Origin: Perilla frutescens
Taxonomy: Eukaryota; Streptophyta; Magnoliopsida; Lamiales; Lamiaceae
NCBI GenBank assembly: GCA_026008535.1
Contig: BRKX01000007.1
Span: forward strand, 59,385,001 to 59,449,000
Direction: 5' to 3'
DNA: 64,000 bases
The notes beneath the pieces are model-generated. The model searched no databases. It was not told the origin of the DNA and saw only the letters and a program-made list of their open reading frames with translations. The first letter of the stretch is position 1. Each line of letters begins with the position of its first letter. The position numbers and the translations under genes are program-made. This document shows positions 11,490 through 23,753 of the stretch, one piece after another.

Positions 11490-14400
11490 TATGTTGTAAT
11501 ACCCCAGAATTCTGAATAAGGTTTAGAGGATTGTTAATGATAAGTTAATTAAAAAAGGAATTTAATTAAGATTAGCTAAGGTTGGATGTCAGTCACGACT
11601 TTAGGAGTCAGATCGCCTTTTGAGAAATGTGATTTTAACTATTTTATGACCATCTGTGGTCTCGTTAGAAAGGTTTTAACTCAAGGAGTATGCCGGTGTT
11701 TTCGGATTTTAATTCTGAAGTCATTAGAAATCCCGGTGATGAAAAACGCATTTAAAAGAAGAATGAATAGTAACTTTTGCGTGCGTTCGTGTTTTGAGAA
11801 ATTTACAAAATCCTCCTCATTTATTCAAGTCCAGTTCTGTCAGGCCCCTCTTATGGGAAATGACTCAAGGATTCCGTTAGCGTTCACGGATTGACATTCT
11901 GAGGTCAATCGAACGCTCGGGAGCCAAATCTGTCAGTCTGAGTGAATAGTAAAAGTAATTCCAAAAAGAGAATCTTTGCTCGTCTTCCTTCTGATGAACC
12001 CGTCTTCTTCACGAAACAAGTTGGTTCACTAGTATTCGATCCGGTATTTTTAGATTTCGTGTCTGAAGTCATTTGGACCTCGACATCGAATAAAGCAGCT
12101 TTTAACCGAACCCGGGGTAACTTTTGCAGTATTCCTGCACAGCAATGGCTTCCAAGGGAAGCCAAATCTTTTCCTATATATAGGGGACCACCCCTTTAGC
12201 TTTTCTGGCTCACTTTACTCTTCCATTCACTTCTAAAAATCGAGAGGTGAAAAGCTTTGAAAGCCGAGAAGATTCTGTCAAAATAAAAAGCGTTCTTCGT
12301 GAGTGTTCTTCGAGACGACGAGCGGAGTGGCGTGGAAGGGATGCGGTGAGGGAATGTGCTAGGAGGCGCCATTGAAATCGTAGCAGGCGGCTCTGCCGCC
12401 ATTACGATTCGACGAGACGCCAAGCTAACCACATTCCCTCGACGCACCTGACCCCGTCCATTTTAGTTCGTCGGTCTCAATTCCATTTCTTTTTCGTCTT
12501 TAAATTTCCGCATTTACTTTCCGTTCTTTACGTTCTTCGCGTTCTTCATTATTTCTCGTCTAAAGTTACATTTCGATTTTTGTTGGAATTCCAAGATTAT
12601 GACTTATGCGTTATATTTCTCATTTTAAATTCCGTTATTATTATTCTAAGAAGATTAACCTCGTTATTCCGTTAAAAATCCGTCAAGCCATATTTAATTA
12701 TTTTCGGAGGATTATCGTGTTTTTGTCGTTATAATGCCGAAATTATATTAAGTTAATGTATGTTGTTGCATGATAAATTCAAGCACGTTGTTTTGGAAAA
12801 ATTTCGGGTTTTTGCGTTCTTCGCGTTCGTCGAGAATCGATGAACACGAAGAACCCAGTTGAAGATAGCCTAGGAGAGAGAGAAAAAGGGTCCCGCGACC
12901 GCGGGGGGTGCGCGGCCGTGCGACGCCTCCCTCGGCCCAGGACCCCGCGGGCGCGAAGGTTGCGCGGGCGCGGGGCTGCACTGGCGCGGGAGGTGCCGCC
13001 AGCGCGCGACGCTCCCTTCCCGTGTTGACCGACGCTCGTCCTTCCGACTTTTCGAGTTCCTCTTCAAGTCATGTTTTTCCGAGTAATTCTCAAGTTTAAA
13101 CTAAGAATATTTTTCGAGATTTCTCCGATTTATTTCGAGAAAATTATTAAAGATCTTTTCCGTCTAAAAATTTAGAAAATCAAGTCGAGAAATTCCTTTA
13201 AATAAAATAAATCCTGTTCGGACCCTCATTAGGTCAAAGTCGTGCTATCCATATTAAGTCCTAGCTAAGAGGTTACTAGTTGAGCGTTATTTAATATCAT
13301 GTTATCAGAAATCTTCAAAGAAGGCTTCTAAGTCGATGATTCGACTTTTGTAGGAGGAATCGAGCCTCGGAGAAATACTAAGGAAAACCACCAGCTCGTT
13401 GCCTCGTCCTCCATTCCGTAATCAAGGTGGGTAAACCTATACTCATCTAAATTTTGAGCTAATAAGCTCTAGAAGCATGTTAGGGCAAATGAGATATCCA
13501 ATAAAGTATTTTTGCTCAGCCTGTTTGATCTCTGTACAAGGAAAGGAATAAATGTAGTTGTATGCGTGATTATGCTGAACTATTATTTGGGTTAGATAAG
13601 TAAAGAAAGTTAGTATAAGTTAAGTGAGCTCTCAAGTATGTTTAGATATGATAAAATTGTTTATTTACAATTTATGCTAGCATGAAGCGTTTAGAATTGC
13701 TTCAATTGCAATCGATGTTATCCGTGTTCATTTCCTTGTACTTGAATGTTTATGCTTTAATAAAGCTCGTATAGTCAAGATTCAAGGATTTCCTTGTTAG
13801 GGTAGCTTTACCCCCCCCCCCCTCGGTAGGCCGAGATCATGTAATGATAAGATATTAGCCTTAGACATTGTTCTAAGCTTGGTAATGTTAGCAAGACTAG
13901 GAAGAGATGGACTTAGCATCCACTTAAGCAGGACTCGAGCTCAGAACTATTAAGGTAGTCGCTGAGGGGTTTCTCCCTCACAAACTCGTTCGGATATTTG
14001 AGGTAACCCCTCTTCTATCCTATGGCATGCCTAAGGGTACAGTTGACAACAGGTTTGAGCCAAGTTGGGCCTAAAAGAAAAGAAAAGGTTTTACGAATAC
14101 GGAGAGGGCTTTTGCGTTTTGCTCTCCGTATACCGTCTATTAATCATTGGATATCTTGAAAGTTATAAAAGCATTTTCGCTAAAATTCACTGAGTACATT
14201 AGTGCTCATGCCCCTCTTTTCAAATATTTTCAGGTTGAGATGCTGAGGATGCTGGTGGCTGTGAATGTGGGTTGGCTGCCAAGACTATTTTGCTATTATC
14301 TAATGTTCTAATAAACCCCACTCTTGATCCGCTACTCTGATACACTCTTTTTCAATTCTCTTTAAGTCCTATTATGGTTAGCAAGACTCTATGAATAATC

Positions 14401-14690
14401 TCCCCAGAAATGATTTAATACTTATAAGATGCATATTATGTTATCTCTATTTTTAAGTATGATCTCCGTTCACCTGCAAGGAGATCTAACAAGTTGGTAT
14501 CTGATTAATTAGTCGTTCTTTCCGCTTAAGCATGTTTTCTTTTAATCCAAGTAAACCACCATATAACTTCTAAAGCACATCTTGATTCTTAAACTGCTTG
14601 GTAAATTCCCCATCTTTATTCGTTAATCTCTTAATAACACCCTGTCCCCACTCGTAAATTCCTATCTCGGGACCGGGCTGTTACATATGT
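11490..14690 (+). mobile_element. Nested solo LTR, unit 2 copy, with its TATGT target-site duplications
   Basis: The LTR proper is 11495-14685. TATGT flanks it at 11490-11494 and 14686-14690. Same insertion point and TSD as at 4075-7266, so this is a copy made by duplication of the unit and not a second insertion. It is one base shorter in the poly-C run. TATA box at 12175-12184. Confidence 0.9.
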
Positions 14691-15166
14691 CATGTTTGGA
14701 TTTAATCCTACATGAAAGAGGGTTCACGGCAAGGCCGTGGTTCGCCTATGGTTTTAATGGGATGTCTGGGACATCTGGATTCCGGTTTAACCGAGAATCT
14801 AATGAATGATTATAAAGAACAAATTGACTAAAAAGGTGGGAACGATTATGTAGTGCCTTGTAGTATTGAACGTAGAAAGAACTTAGAATGGATAAGTATA
14901 TTCTTTTAGATGGCTTGAGTTATATGGGTTTCTAGGAAATGCAGTTCGCGTGTATATGCATTTGAGGAGCATGTTGGGAGAATTTTTTTTTTTGTCGATG
15001 AAGAATCACGAATGATGGATCCGTTCTCGCTACACCTGTCTCGATATGTTTTTGATCGAGGAGCAAGGACAAGTTCGAGAGTAGATGTCTCAAGTTCAGA
15101 GTGATGTATACGATGATCGAGATAATATGCTTTGATTCAGGTGGATCGATATCTATTCTTTCTGTT

Positions 15167-15202
<36 letters not shown>

Positions 15203-15353
15203 TATCTCTTTTCTCGACTCAAAGGATGATGCTAAAGAATAATTGAAGAAATATGCAGAGAAGAACGTATGAAGAGTTATGCGCATCAAGTTAAAGTGGA
15301 CCAAGGCAGAGTATACGTCTTAGTAAGATTTACAACTCGAGATAAATAGTGTT
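14691..15353 (+). other. Residual internal region, unit 3 side
   Basis: Repeats the 7272-7936 sequence. The CT microsatellite (about 15163-15210) is shorter and more interrupted than in the other two copies. No coding frame. Confidence 0.75.
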
Positions 15354-15692
15354 TTGGCTAGGAATGATGAGATAGCTTTTAAACAAGTTATATTGCTGGT
15401 TCTAGCTAAGGTTCATAATGTGATTCATGTCTCAATGTTGAGAAAGTATGTGTTTAATCCTAAACACGTTATAAAGAATGTCAAGATAGTCCCGAACCTG
15501 GATTTATCATACGAAGAAAGATCAGAGGCTATTCTTGACCAAAAGGTCCAAGAATTACGGAACAAACATATATTACTCGTGAAAGTCCTATGGAATAACC
15601 ATGGGAAAGAGAAAGCTACCTGGGAGCTTGAAAGCAGAATCAAGGAGTTGTACCCTGATTTACCCTATAGAGGTACGCAAATTTCGGGATGA
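15354..15692 (+). pseudogene. Gypsy pol C-terminal remnant, copy 3
   Basis: Third identical 112-codon pol terminus, followed by a polypurine tract at 15703-15715 and LTR3. Confidence 0.85.
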
Positions 15693-15715
15693 AATTTTTA
15701 TTAAGGAGGGTAGAA

Positions 15716-17849
15716 TGTAATACCCCAAAATATTTTAGAGGGTTTTACTCAACTTATGTTACCTGAGGGTAATTTAGGTAAGAAGTTGGGTCCTTAAAGG
15801 ACTCAAATAAAGGAAAATCGCAGCCAGGGAAATCTATTAAAATTTATTTTGGTCAAAAATTGCTTTAAAAATATGTTCTGATATTTTTCTTGGGTTGATA
15901 GAAAAATTTTCAAGCATCGTGCCAAACTTTGAATTTTCCAATTTCAAGTTCAAATGAACACTTGGCACAATTTTAGGGTGAAAGGTAATAGATTTGGATA
16001 ACTAAGGCACATCCGTCATTATCCAATTTCTTTTTCGAAATATTATCCTATTCGTAATTATCCTATTCTTTTTCCATCATTATCATATTCCATCATTATC
16101 CTCTTTCTTTTATTCGTTATTATCCTATTTATTTTTTTCTATAAATAGGAGGTTAAGGTTTCATTTTTCATTCATTTTCAAAATCGAAACGCCGAACAGC
16201 TTCTAGAGAAGGTACGACTCTAGTTTCCTATTTCATTTCTGAAATAGTCATTTTGAAGGTGTCAACACGTAGATCACAAATACGTGATTGAAATGATGAC
16301 ACGACGGACGATCATGATGAAAAATCATCGTGACCGCCGCCAAAAGTTGCAATCACCCTCACAAATCGGTGACTCTTTCGGATCGCCGGATCAAAAAGTG
16401 TCTTTAGGGTTTCATGTTCTATGTATATTTATATACATTTTCCATGTTGTCACTTTTTAATTTCGGGTATATTTTGGGTATCCGATTATTAAATTGTAGT
16501 CTTTTTCAGATCTATCATTCATGGATAGCCCTATCGTGTTTTTAACCTCAAAAGTTGTTCCGTGTCAAAATATAGTATTTTCATTTAAAGTTTCATATTT
16601 TTCCAATGGGCAGATCTTGCGGTATGAATTTATTTGTACCGCCGAGTCAATTTTAGGATATGGGTTTGACCACCCCGTATGCCAAAACTTCCAAAAGAGT
16701 TTTTCTTTATAAAAATGCCCTGAGTAAAGTTCCCTTAAGAGTCAAAATATTTTGATGATCCGGGCGCTGCGTATTAAGATAGTAGATATTATAATATTTA
16801 CTTCATAGCTAAGAAAGGTTAGATTTTGACCTAATGGTAGTCTTTCATCGAAACTAAGTTGCTGGATAATCTTGTAGGCGCAGAAGAAGGAGACTTCTAG
16901 TTGAGACCATAACCAGAATCTAGATCTAGCTATTCCAGATCTGATTTCCAAGTGGGTTTTTATTATATAAAAATATGTTTCGGGTTATTAAGCCCTGATA
17001 TTTATAAAATGAATATGATTGAATATCCAACTCATGACTGTATTTGATGTGCTCTCCTGACTCATGTAAGTCTCACGCCCAAAAATCTTTTCAAATATTT
17101 TCAGGATGAGCTGCGGGATGGCGGACGGCTGTGCTAAGGCTGAAGGGCTATCAATTGATGTATATGTTTCCTTTTCGGCTATGGAGTCTAACTGAGAACT
17201 TGTTTCCTTTTGAGTCTGAATAAATGCACTGCGTTCTTTTCCGCTTACTCTGATTATTGTTACGGAGTGTTCGGTTCTCCGAATCCCATTTTTCTTATTG
17301 TTATAGAGTGTTCGGTTCTCCGAATCCCATTTTCTTTACTGTGACAGAGTGTTCGGTTCTCCGAATCCCGTTTACTTTCCGTTCTTGACAGGCAAAAGCC
17401 TAGCATTTATTTACTTTCCTTATTCAGACAGGCGCAAGCCTAGCTTTACGCTGTTTTCCATGTCAAGGCAAAAGCCTGGCTCTTTATTGCTTTCACGACA
17501 GGCGAGAGCCTGGCATCTCTTTACTTCAAGTATTTGGACAGACATCAGTCTGGCCTTTTTAATGTCTAACCTATTAACAGTTAACCTTTGAACTATTATT
17601 ATCTACATTGAAGTTTACCTTTGTTATTCTTTCTTGGGTTCATTCTAAAAGTCACGGTATCTGGTTTGAGTCATTTCATACGCTTTAAAAGCGTGGATTG
17701 ATCCATTTATAGAGGTTGTGCTGTCCAAATTTTTGGGGTACTAATCCAAGTTCTTTGATTGCTTCTGTTCAACAACCCTTTCCCCCTTCCCCCTTTCCCC
17801 CAAGTAGCGCACCGGTCCCCTGCCCTTCTCCCGGGACCGGGGCGTTACA
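15716..17849 (+). mobile_element. LTR3, outer 3' LTR of the array (2134 bp, internally deleted)
   Basis: Same TG start and GGGGCGTTACA end as the other two, but it lacks about 293 bp corresponding to 2237-2529 of LTR1. The junction is in GTAAGTCTCACGCCC near 17069-17083. It also carries more private substitutions and a small pyrimidine insertion near its end. After 17849 the sequence is unrelated to a PBS, so this is the true right edge; the bases after it are TGAAC. Confidence 0.92.
17263..17552 (+). repeat. Hairpin array in LTR3, partly decayed
   Basis: The three CGGAG stems have become CGGAG, TAGAG and CAGAG, weakening two of them, while the tetraloop stems are mostly kept. Confidence 0.7.
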
Positions 17850-19139
17850 TGAACACACCATGGAGAATTACACTTGAAGAGTTGAAGATGAGGAGTGCAC
17901 GTGTGCATGAAGTTGCATGGAGGAAGATCGACGTGTGCGTGTGTGCTAGTGAAATAAAATCAGTCCTATAGTATTTAATTATGGGGTTGATTTTATCTAG
18001 ACTATAGTATTATTTTTATTTAATTTGGCACTATAGTAAATCAGTTTTTATTTAATTAATTAAGTGTAATTTTCGGGTTTAATAGTCCAAGTCATAGGTT
18101 TGACTAGAATTTTAATTAAGAGAAGAAACTACCTTAAATAGAATTCTAGTTTATGAATTTTCCTAGTCTAATTGGAGATCTATTAGGACTCCAAATTTTC
18201 GGTCATCTATAGGCTTTAATTTTCGGTCCTTATGTAGTATAAATAGGGGTCATGTGTTATGTTATTACTTTAGACATTGTTGAATTAAAATTGCTATTGC
18301 ATTCAATTTGTGTCTCAAATCTATTCGTCTTTTGAATACTTTTCACACGAAAATATTCATTTTTGGAGCTAGCAACTACAAGTCTTATTCAAGGGTATTG
18401 CTCAATTCACTTGAGGGATTGACCGGTATTCGCTATCGAGGAACAACTTGGAGATTTCAACCTTGGATACGTTCGAGATTCAAGGAGGCTATCGGGTTGT
18501 GAATCACCACAACATCACCTTCCATCCACGCCATCGACGCCTTCCAAGCAGCCCCTACGCACAACTCAATTCAGCCCACACGTTCGAGTTATCGTCATCC
18601 ATTCGTTTTATCCGTAAGTCTATTCAAACACTATCATATCCTAAATACTCCAAACCATTCTTCACCACCCTTCACACACGAATTTCTTCCATAAATCAAG
18701 CCCTATAAACCGCCCCTATACAGCCTATAATCCTTGGATTTGTGTTATTTATTTTGTGTCATAGTTCTAGGTATTTTCGTTGTCTAGATTTCGTCTATTT
18801 GTGAATTATCGAGTCGGATTGTTCCTTTCATTTTAGTTGACGTGTTTCGTTCCTAAGTCTTCCACTACGTTGTTAATATCGTCCTAGATTAATTGTCCGG
18901 GTCGTATCATCATGAAACTTGAAAGTCTTATGGAAATAATTTTTGGAATAAATTTCCAGAAGAAACTTTTTCGATTTGACGATCTAAAATGGGTGAAAAT
19001 AGGCAAAAATAAACTGATCGATGCCACCCATTTATTCATATTTTCCAGTGATTTAGCCGGTTTTCATTCACCGGATGATGACGGGCTCAATATACGAAAT
19101 GAATATTATTTAAAATACACGACATATTAAAATTTTAGT
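17850..19139 (+). other. Retroelement LTR-like flank, family not assigned
   Basis: AT-rich sequence with a plausible plus-strand TATA box TATAAATAG at 18238-18246, followed by leader-like sequence. Frames at 18308-18502, 18448-18708 and 18912-19130 have no recognisable domain. It looks like an LTR with adjoining leader, but I could not fix either terminus or find a PBS, so the family is open. Confidence 0.4.
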
Positions 19140-20073
19140 CTAAAATTTTGAGAAATGGACAAAGATGAGATGTTGAAAGCGGCGGCTCTTCGGCAGCCTT
19201 CCAGCATTTGGCAGCTACTTCCGCAGCACCATCCTCCCCCCAATACTTAACCTGAGCCCGCATGCACAATTTACTCGATGCAAGCCCGGGTTTTTATTCA
19301 TTAAAACAAACTAGAGATAGAGAGAGAGGTGTGAAGAAATGAGCTCTCTTCCTCCCCTATTTATATGAAAAAATGAGACGGGATGGGTATAAATTTTCTG
19401 GATATAAAATACTAATAAAATATTTTTAGATTCAATTAAAGTTGCTTCATTCAATGGCGAGGTCTAAATGACCTCCAACACAAATATAAAAATACTGGGA
19501 GACTCGTTGGCTCAAATACTATTGAACCAACCTGACTCGGGATGACGAGGAAGTCATTTATAGAAAAACGAAGAAAGATTTTCTTTTCAAAAATACATTT
19601 ACTATTCATTCCGGATGACAGATAACACTTAGGAGTGTTCGATAGACCTCAAATTGAAAATCCGTGAACACCAACAGATTGCTTGAGTCAATTTCTATAA
19701 AATAGGCCTAATGAGGTAAGCCTTGGATCAACGAGTAATATTTTGCAAATTTCCAAAAATCATGCCTTAATGGAAAAACACTATTCATTGCATTTTTCTT
19801 TATATTTTTCAACACCAGAACTCCCATAGACTTTAGATTAAAATTCTGAAAGCACCAATAGCTTCCTTTAGGTCGTTATGTTTCAGAAGAATTTAATGTT
19901 GACTATGTTCCGATAGCTAATGCAAAAATCTCAATGAGACGATTTTCGAATAAAGGATACCTAATGTCGTGACTTACATCCGAAACATCTTTATAATGAT
20001 CAAATTTCTTCTTAATAATTCCTAATATTAATTAGAATTTCTTAATAATATTCTGAAATTCTGCGTTGTTACA
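19140..20073 (-). mobile_element. Minus-strand gypsy LTR, inner end undefined
   Basis: On the minus strand TGTAACAACGC starts at 20073, directly after a polypurine tract (20074-20088, read AAGGAGGACAAAA on the minus strand). A minus-strand TATA box TATAAATA is at 19358-19365. This is the start of a 3' LTR. I could not find its TTACA-type end, so the left limit is approximate and the LTR may reach into 18900-19139. The rest of the element is cut off by copia-1. Confidence 0.65.
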
Positions 20074-20091
20074 TTTTGTCCTCCTTAAATA

Positions 20092-20125
20092 AATGACGTG
20101 CTTAGACTAAAACATGCTTAGACTA
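20092..20125 (+). repeat. Short direct repeat at the junction with copia-1
   Basis: GCTTAGACTAAAACATG occurs twice in tandem at the point where gypsy sequence gives way to copia gag. It may mark the end-joining event that truncated copia-1. Confidence 0.6.
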
Positions 20126-20737
20126 AAACATGAGAATACAGAGACTGCCCGTGGAATGATGGAGTCTCTGAATGAGATGTTTGGTCAACCTTCTATTCAA
20201 TCAAGGCATGAGGCTATTAAGATGGCTATAAATGCTAAGATGAAGAAAGGACAGTCAGTGGGAGAACATGTTTTGAACATGATCAACTACTTCACTGAAG
20301 CCGAAACCCATGGTGCAACAATTGATGATGGCACCCAAGTGAGTATGATTTTGGAATCACTCTCACCTGCTTTCCTGCAATTCAAAAGCAACTATGTGAT
20401 GAATAAGTTGAGTTATACATTAACTCAGTTGCTGAATGAATTGCAAACTTTTGAGGCCATTTCAATTGGAAAGGTCAAAGAACGGGAGGCAAATGTTGCC
20501 GAGAATAAACAATCTTCTTCTAAGAAGAGAAAAGGCAAATGTCAAAGTGGATAATCAAAACAAAAGAAAAGGAAAGTTTCTTATGAAAAGAAGAACAGTT
20601 CTTCAAAGAAACCAAAGGGAAAATGTTTCCATTACAGTGAGGATGGACATTGGAGAAGAAATTGTCCCAAGTACCTTGCTCATTTAAAGGAGAAAAAGAA
20701 AGGTAAATTTGATTTACTTGTTCTTGAATCTTGTTTA
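20114..20737 (+). pseudogene. Copia-1 gag remnant with zinc knuckle
   Basis: From about 20120 the frame matches the middle and C-terminal parts of copia gag (UBN2/Retrotran_gag type), including motifs like SIQSRHEA and LNELQTF. Roughly the first 70 residues are missing, so the ATG is not the original start. A TAA at 20552-20554 interrupts the frame, which then continues in phase. The zinc knuckle at 20624-20665 reads CFHYSEDGHWRRNC: the second Cys of the CCHC pattern is Tyr, which should abolish zinc binding. Confidence 0.85.
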
Positions 20738-21673
20738 GTGGCTAAAGATTCTTCTACTCTGGTAGTTGACTCGGGCGCTACTAATCACGTTTGTTCTTCT
20801 TTGCAGATGCTTAACTCTTATGAAGAGCTAGCAAATGGTTCTTTCACTATACGAGTAGGCAATGGTGCAGTCGTTTCGGCAAGAGCAGTGGGAGTCGTTA
20901 AACTTAATTTCATAGATAGGAATTTGGTTTTAAAAAATGTTTATTATATTCCTAGTTTTCGTAGAAATTTGATTTCTGTTTCAAAGTTGCATGAACAATT
21001 GTTTTCCCTTTCTTTCAGTAATAATGAGATTCTTATTTCCAAGAATGGGCATAATATTTGTAGTGCAAAAATTGAAAACGGACTCTATTTAATTAAGCCA
21101 AACGAACAACCACTGCTAAATACCAAAATGTTTAGAGTAGAACATCCTAAAAGGCAAAAGGTTTTTCATGATAATGATACATATCTTTGGCATCTAAGAT
21201 TAGGTCATATTTCACTAGATAGGATAAATAGGCTAGTAAAGGATGGTCCTTTAAGAGAGCTAAATGTTAGCACTCTCCCTATTTGTGAATCCTGTCTAGA
21301 AGGAAAAATGACTAAGCATGCTTTCACGGCAAAGGGATCTAGAGCCAAAGAACCACTTGAGCTTGTACATAGTGATGTTTGTGGTCCTTTATCCGCACAA
21401 GCTAGAGGTGGTTTTGAGTACTTCGTCACTTTTATTGATGATTACTCTAGATATGGATATATTTATCTTATGCGTAGGAAATCTGAAACTTTTGACAAGT
21501 TTAAGGAATTCCATGCAAAAGCTAAAAAGCAGCTAGGTAAATCTTTGAAGTGTCTTCGATCTGATCGAGGAGGCGAGTATATTGATAGAGCATGGTATTT
21601 TACACCAACTCACAACACCTGGCACCCGTCAACAAAATGGTGTTGCGGAAAGGAGAAACCGGACTTTGCTTGA
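20738..21673 (+). pseudogene. Copia-1 protease and integrase N-terminal part
   Basis: In phase with gag. The retropepsin motif DSGA is at 20768-20779. The pre-integrase zinc region (HLRLGH...CESC) spans about 21190-21300. The start of the catalytic core (HSDVCGP, then FIDDYSRY) follows at about 21368-21460. After SDRGGEY (about 21560-21580) the frame is lost: a short deletion removes part of the core and shifts phase, and this frame ends in unrelated residues at 21673. Confidence 0.88.
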
Positions 21674-22955
21674 TATGGTTAGATCCATGATGAGCTACTC
21701 TATACTGCCCGATATGTTCTGGGGATATGCGTTGCAAATAGCGATATACATTTTGAATGTAGTTCCGTCTAAGTCAATCCTAAAGACACCTCTAGAGTTG
21801 TGGAAAGGAAGTAAATATAGTTTACACCATTTTCGCATATGGGGGTGTCCAGCACATGTGCTTAAAGGAAAGACTAGAAAATTGCATCCACAATTAGAAG
21901 TGTGTCTGTTCATAGGATATCCCACAGGAACAAGAGGAGGTTTGTTTTATGATCCACAAGAAAAGAAAGTAATAGTTTCGACTAATGCTATCTTTCTTGA
22001 AAATGATTATATGCAAAACATTCGACCTCGTAGTAAAGTTGTACTCGAGGAGTTACTTAATGATAAGATCAAACCACAGTCCATGAAAGTTGTTGGTGAA
22101 ACCACTAATGATACCACTGAACCAAATCAGAATATCATGGCACCTAGACGCAGTGGGAGGTTGATTGTTCCACCAATCCGCTATCGTCAAGATGAAGAGG
22201 CAAATGTTGCCATTTTTTATGGAGTCGATGATGATCCATTGACATTTAGATATGCGATGGAAGATTCTGATAAAGAGAGATGGCTTGAGGCTATGAACCA
22301 AGAAATGGAGTCTATGTATTCCAATTCTGTCTGGGCTCTTGTAGATCTACCTGAATGTGTTAGACCAATATGGTGCAAATGGATCTATAAGAGAAAGAGA
22401 TGTGTGGATGGGAAAATAGAGACTTTCAAAGCAAGGCTTGTGGCTAAGGGTTATACCCAAAAGGAAGGAGTCAACTATGAGGAGACTCTCTCTCCTGTAG
22501 CCATGCTTAAATCCATTCGTATACTTCTTTCAATCGCTGCATGTCTTGACTATGAGATATGGCACATGGATGTCAAGACGGACTTTTTGAATGGCTATCT
22601 AGATGAAGATATCTACATGCAGCAACCAGAGGGTTTTGTAGCTGAAGGACAAGAGCAGAAAGTCTGCAAATTGCTTAGATCCATTTATGGACTAAAGCAG
22701 GCCTCTCGGTGTTGGAACCATAGATTTGATGAGACCGTTAAATCATATGGTTTTGACCAAAACATTGATGAACCTTGTGTCTACAAGAGAATCAAGGATG
22801 GTAAAATGGAATTTTTAGTGCTTTATGTGGATGATATTCTACTCATTGGGAATGATGTGGAAACATTATCTGAAATTAAAGATTGGCTGACCAAGCAATT
22901 CCAAATGAAAGATTTGGGAGAAGCGAATTATATTCTTGGAATTCGAATTATTTGA
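21582..22955 (+). pseudogene. Copia-1 integrase C-terminal part and reverse transcriptase
   Basis: Resumes pol in a new phase with PGTRQQNGVAERRNRTLL (end of the integrase core with the catalytic Glu region), a GYP...F-type linker, and RT. The RT starts near WLEAM (about 22270), has VAKGYTQKEGVNYEET, and the catalytic YVDD at 22824-22835. Asp replaces the expected Ala in VKTDFLNG. It ends at a TGA (22953-22955) where an Arg codon is usual. No ATG begins this segment; the first codon is TTG and is only where the frame opens. Confidence 0.9.
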
Positions 22956-23739
22956 GATCGCAAGAATAAATTATTGGCACTGTCTCAAGCATCTTATATT
23001 GATAAGATAATGTTGCGTTATAGAATGCAAGATTCCAAAAAGGGTTACCTACCAACCCGACATGGAGTCGTTCTCTCCAAGGAACAGTGTCCTAAGACGC
23101 CTGAAGAGGAAGAGAACATGAGACACATACCCTACGCCTCTGTAGTAGGTAGCCTAATGTATGTCATGTTGTGTACTAGGCCCGATATTTGTTATGTGGT
23201 GGGTATAGTCAGTCGTTTTCAATCAAATCCAGGAATTGATCATTGGATAGCAGTGAAGAATATTCTCAAGTATCTTCGGAGAACGAGAAGCTATATGCTT
23301 ATCTATTCGGGTGATGACCTTCAAATAGATCGATACACTGATTCTGATTTTCAATCATACAAGGATAATCGAAAGTCGATATCTAGATCAGTGTTTACTC
23401 TTGGTGGCGGTGCCATAGTCTGGAGAAGTATCAAGCAATCCAATACTGCAGACTCAACTATGGAGGCTGAATGTATAGCAGCTTCTGAAGCAGCTAAAGA
23501 AGCAGTATGGCTAAAGAGGTTCCTTACTGATTTGGAAGTTGTTCCAAATTTGGATAGACCAATCACCTTATATTGTGACAATAGTGGTGCAGTGGCCAAT
23601 TCAAAGGAACCTCGAAGTCACAAGAAGTCAAAGCATATAGAAAGGAAGTGCTGATCCTTTCACCAAGACTGTGCTTGCAAAAGTGTTTGAGAGGCATATT
23701 CATAATTTTGGACTAAGAGACATGTCCTATATGCTTTAG
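22956..23739 (+). pseudogene. Copia-1 RNase H and pol C-terminus
   Basis: In phase with the RT after the TGA. It shows PYASVVGSLMY, the RNase H residues around YTDSDFQ and STMEAE, and YCDNSGAVANSKEPR. At HIERK (about 23650) a deletion of perhaps 70-90 bp joins to the tail ADPFTKT..., which ends at TAG 23737-23739 in another phase. Confidence 0.88.
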
Positions 23740-23753
23740 GGCAAGTGGGAGAT

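Larger units (their letters stand above)
1..17849 (+). mobile_element. Tandem array of a reduced Ty3/gypsy (Tekay/Del-like) LTR retrotransposon
   Basis: Three LTRs (879-3298, 8299-10718, 15716-17849) alternate with internal segments, and the window opens inside a further internal segment. Positions 1-7420 and 7421-14837 are almost identical (I saw roughly 15-20 base differences), and the third unit runs from 14838 to the end of LTR3. Each complete internal segment is a leader after a tRNA-Met primer site, a nested solo LTR, and the end of pol. Gag, protease, RT and most of integrase are absent, so the unit cannot mobilise itself. The array is best explained by unequal recombination between LTRs. 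The left end and its TSD lie outside the window. Confidence 0.9.
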
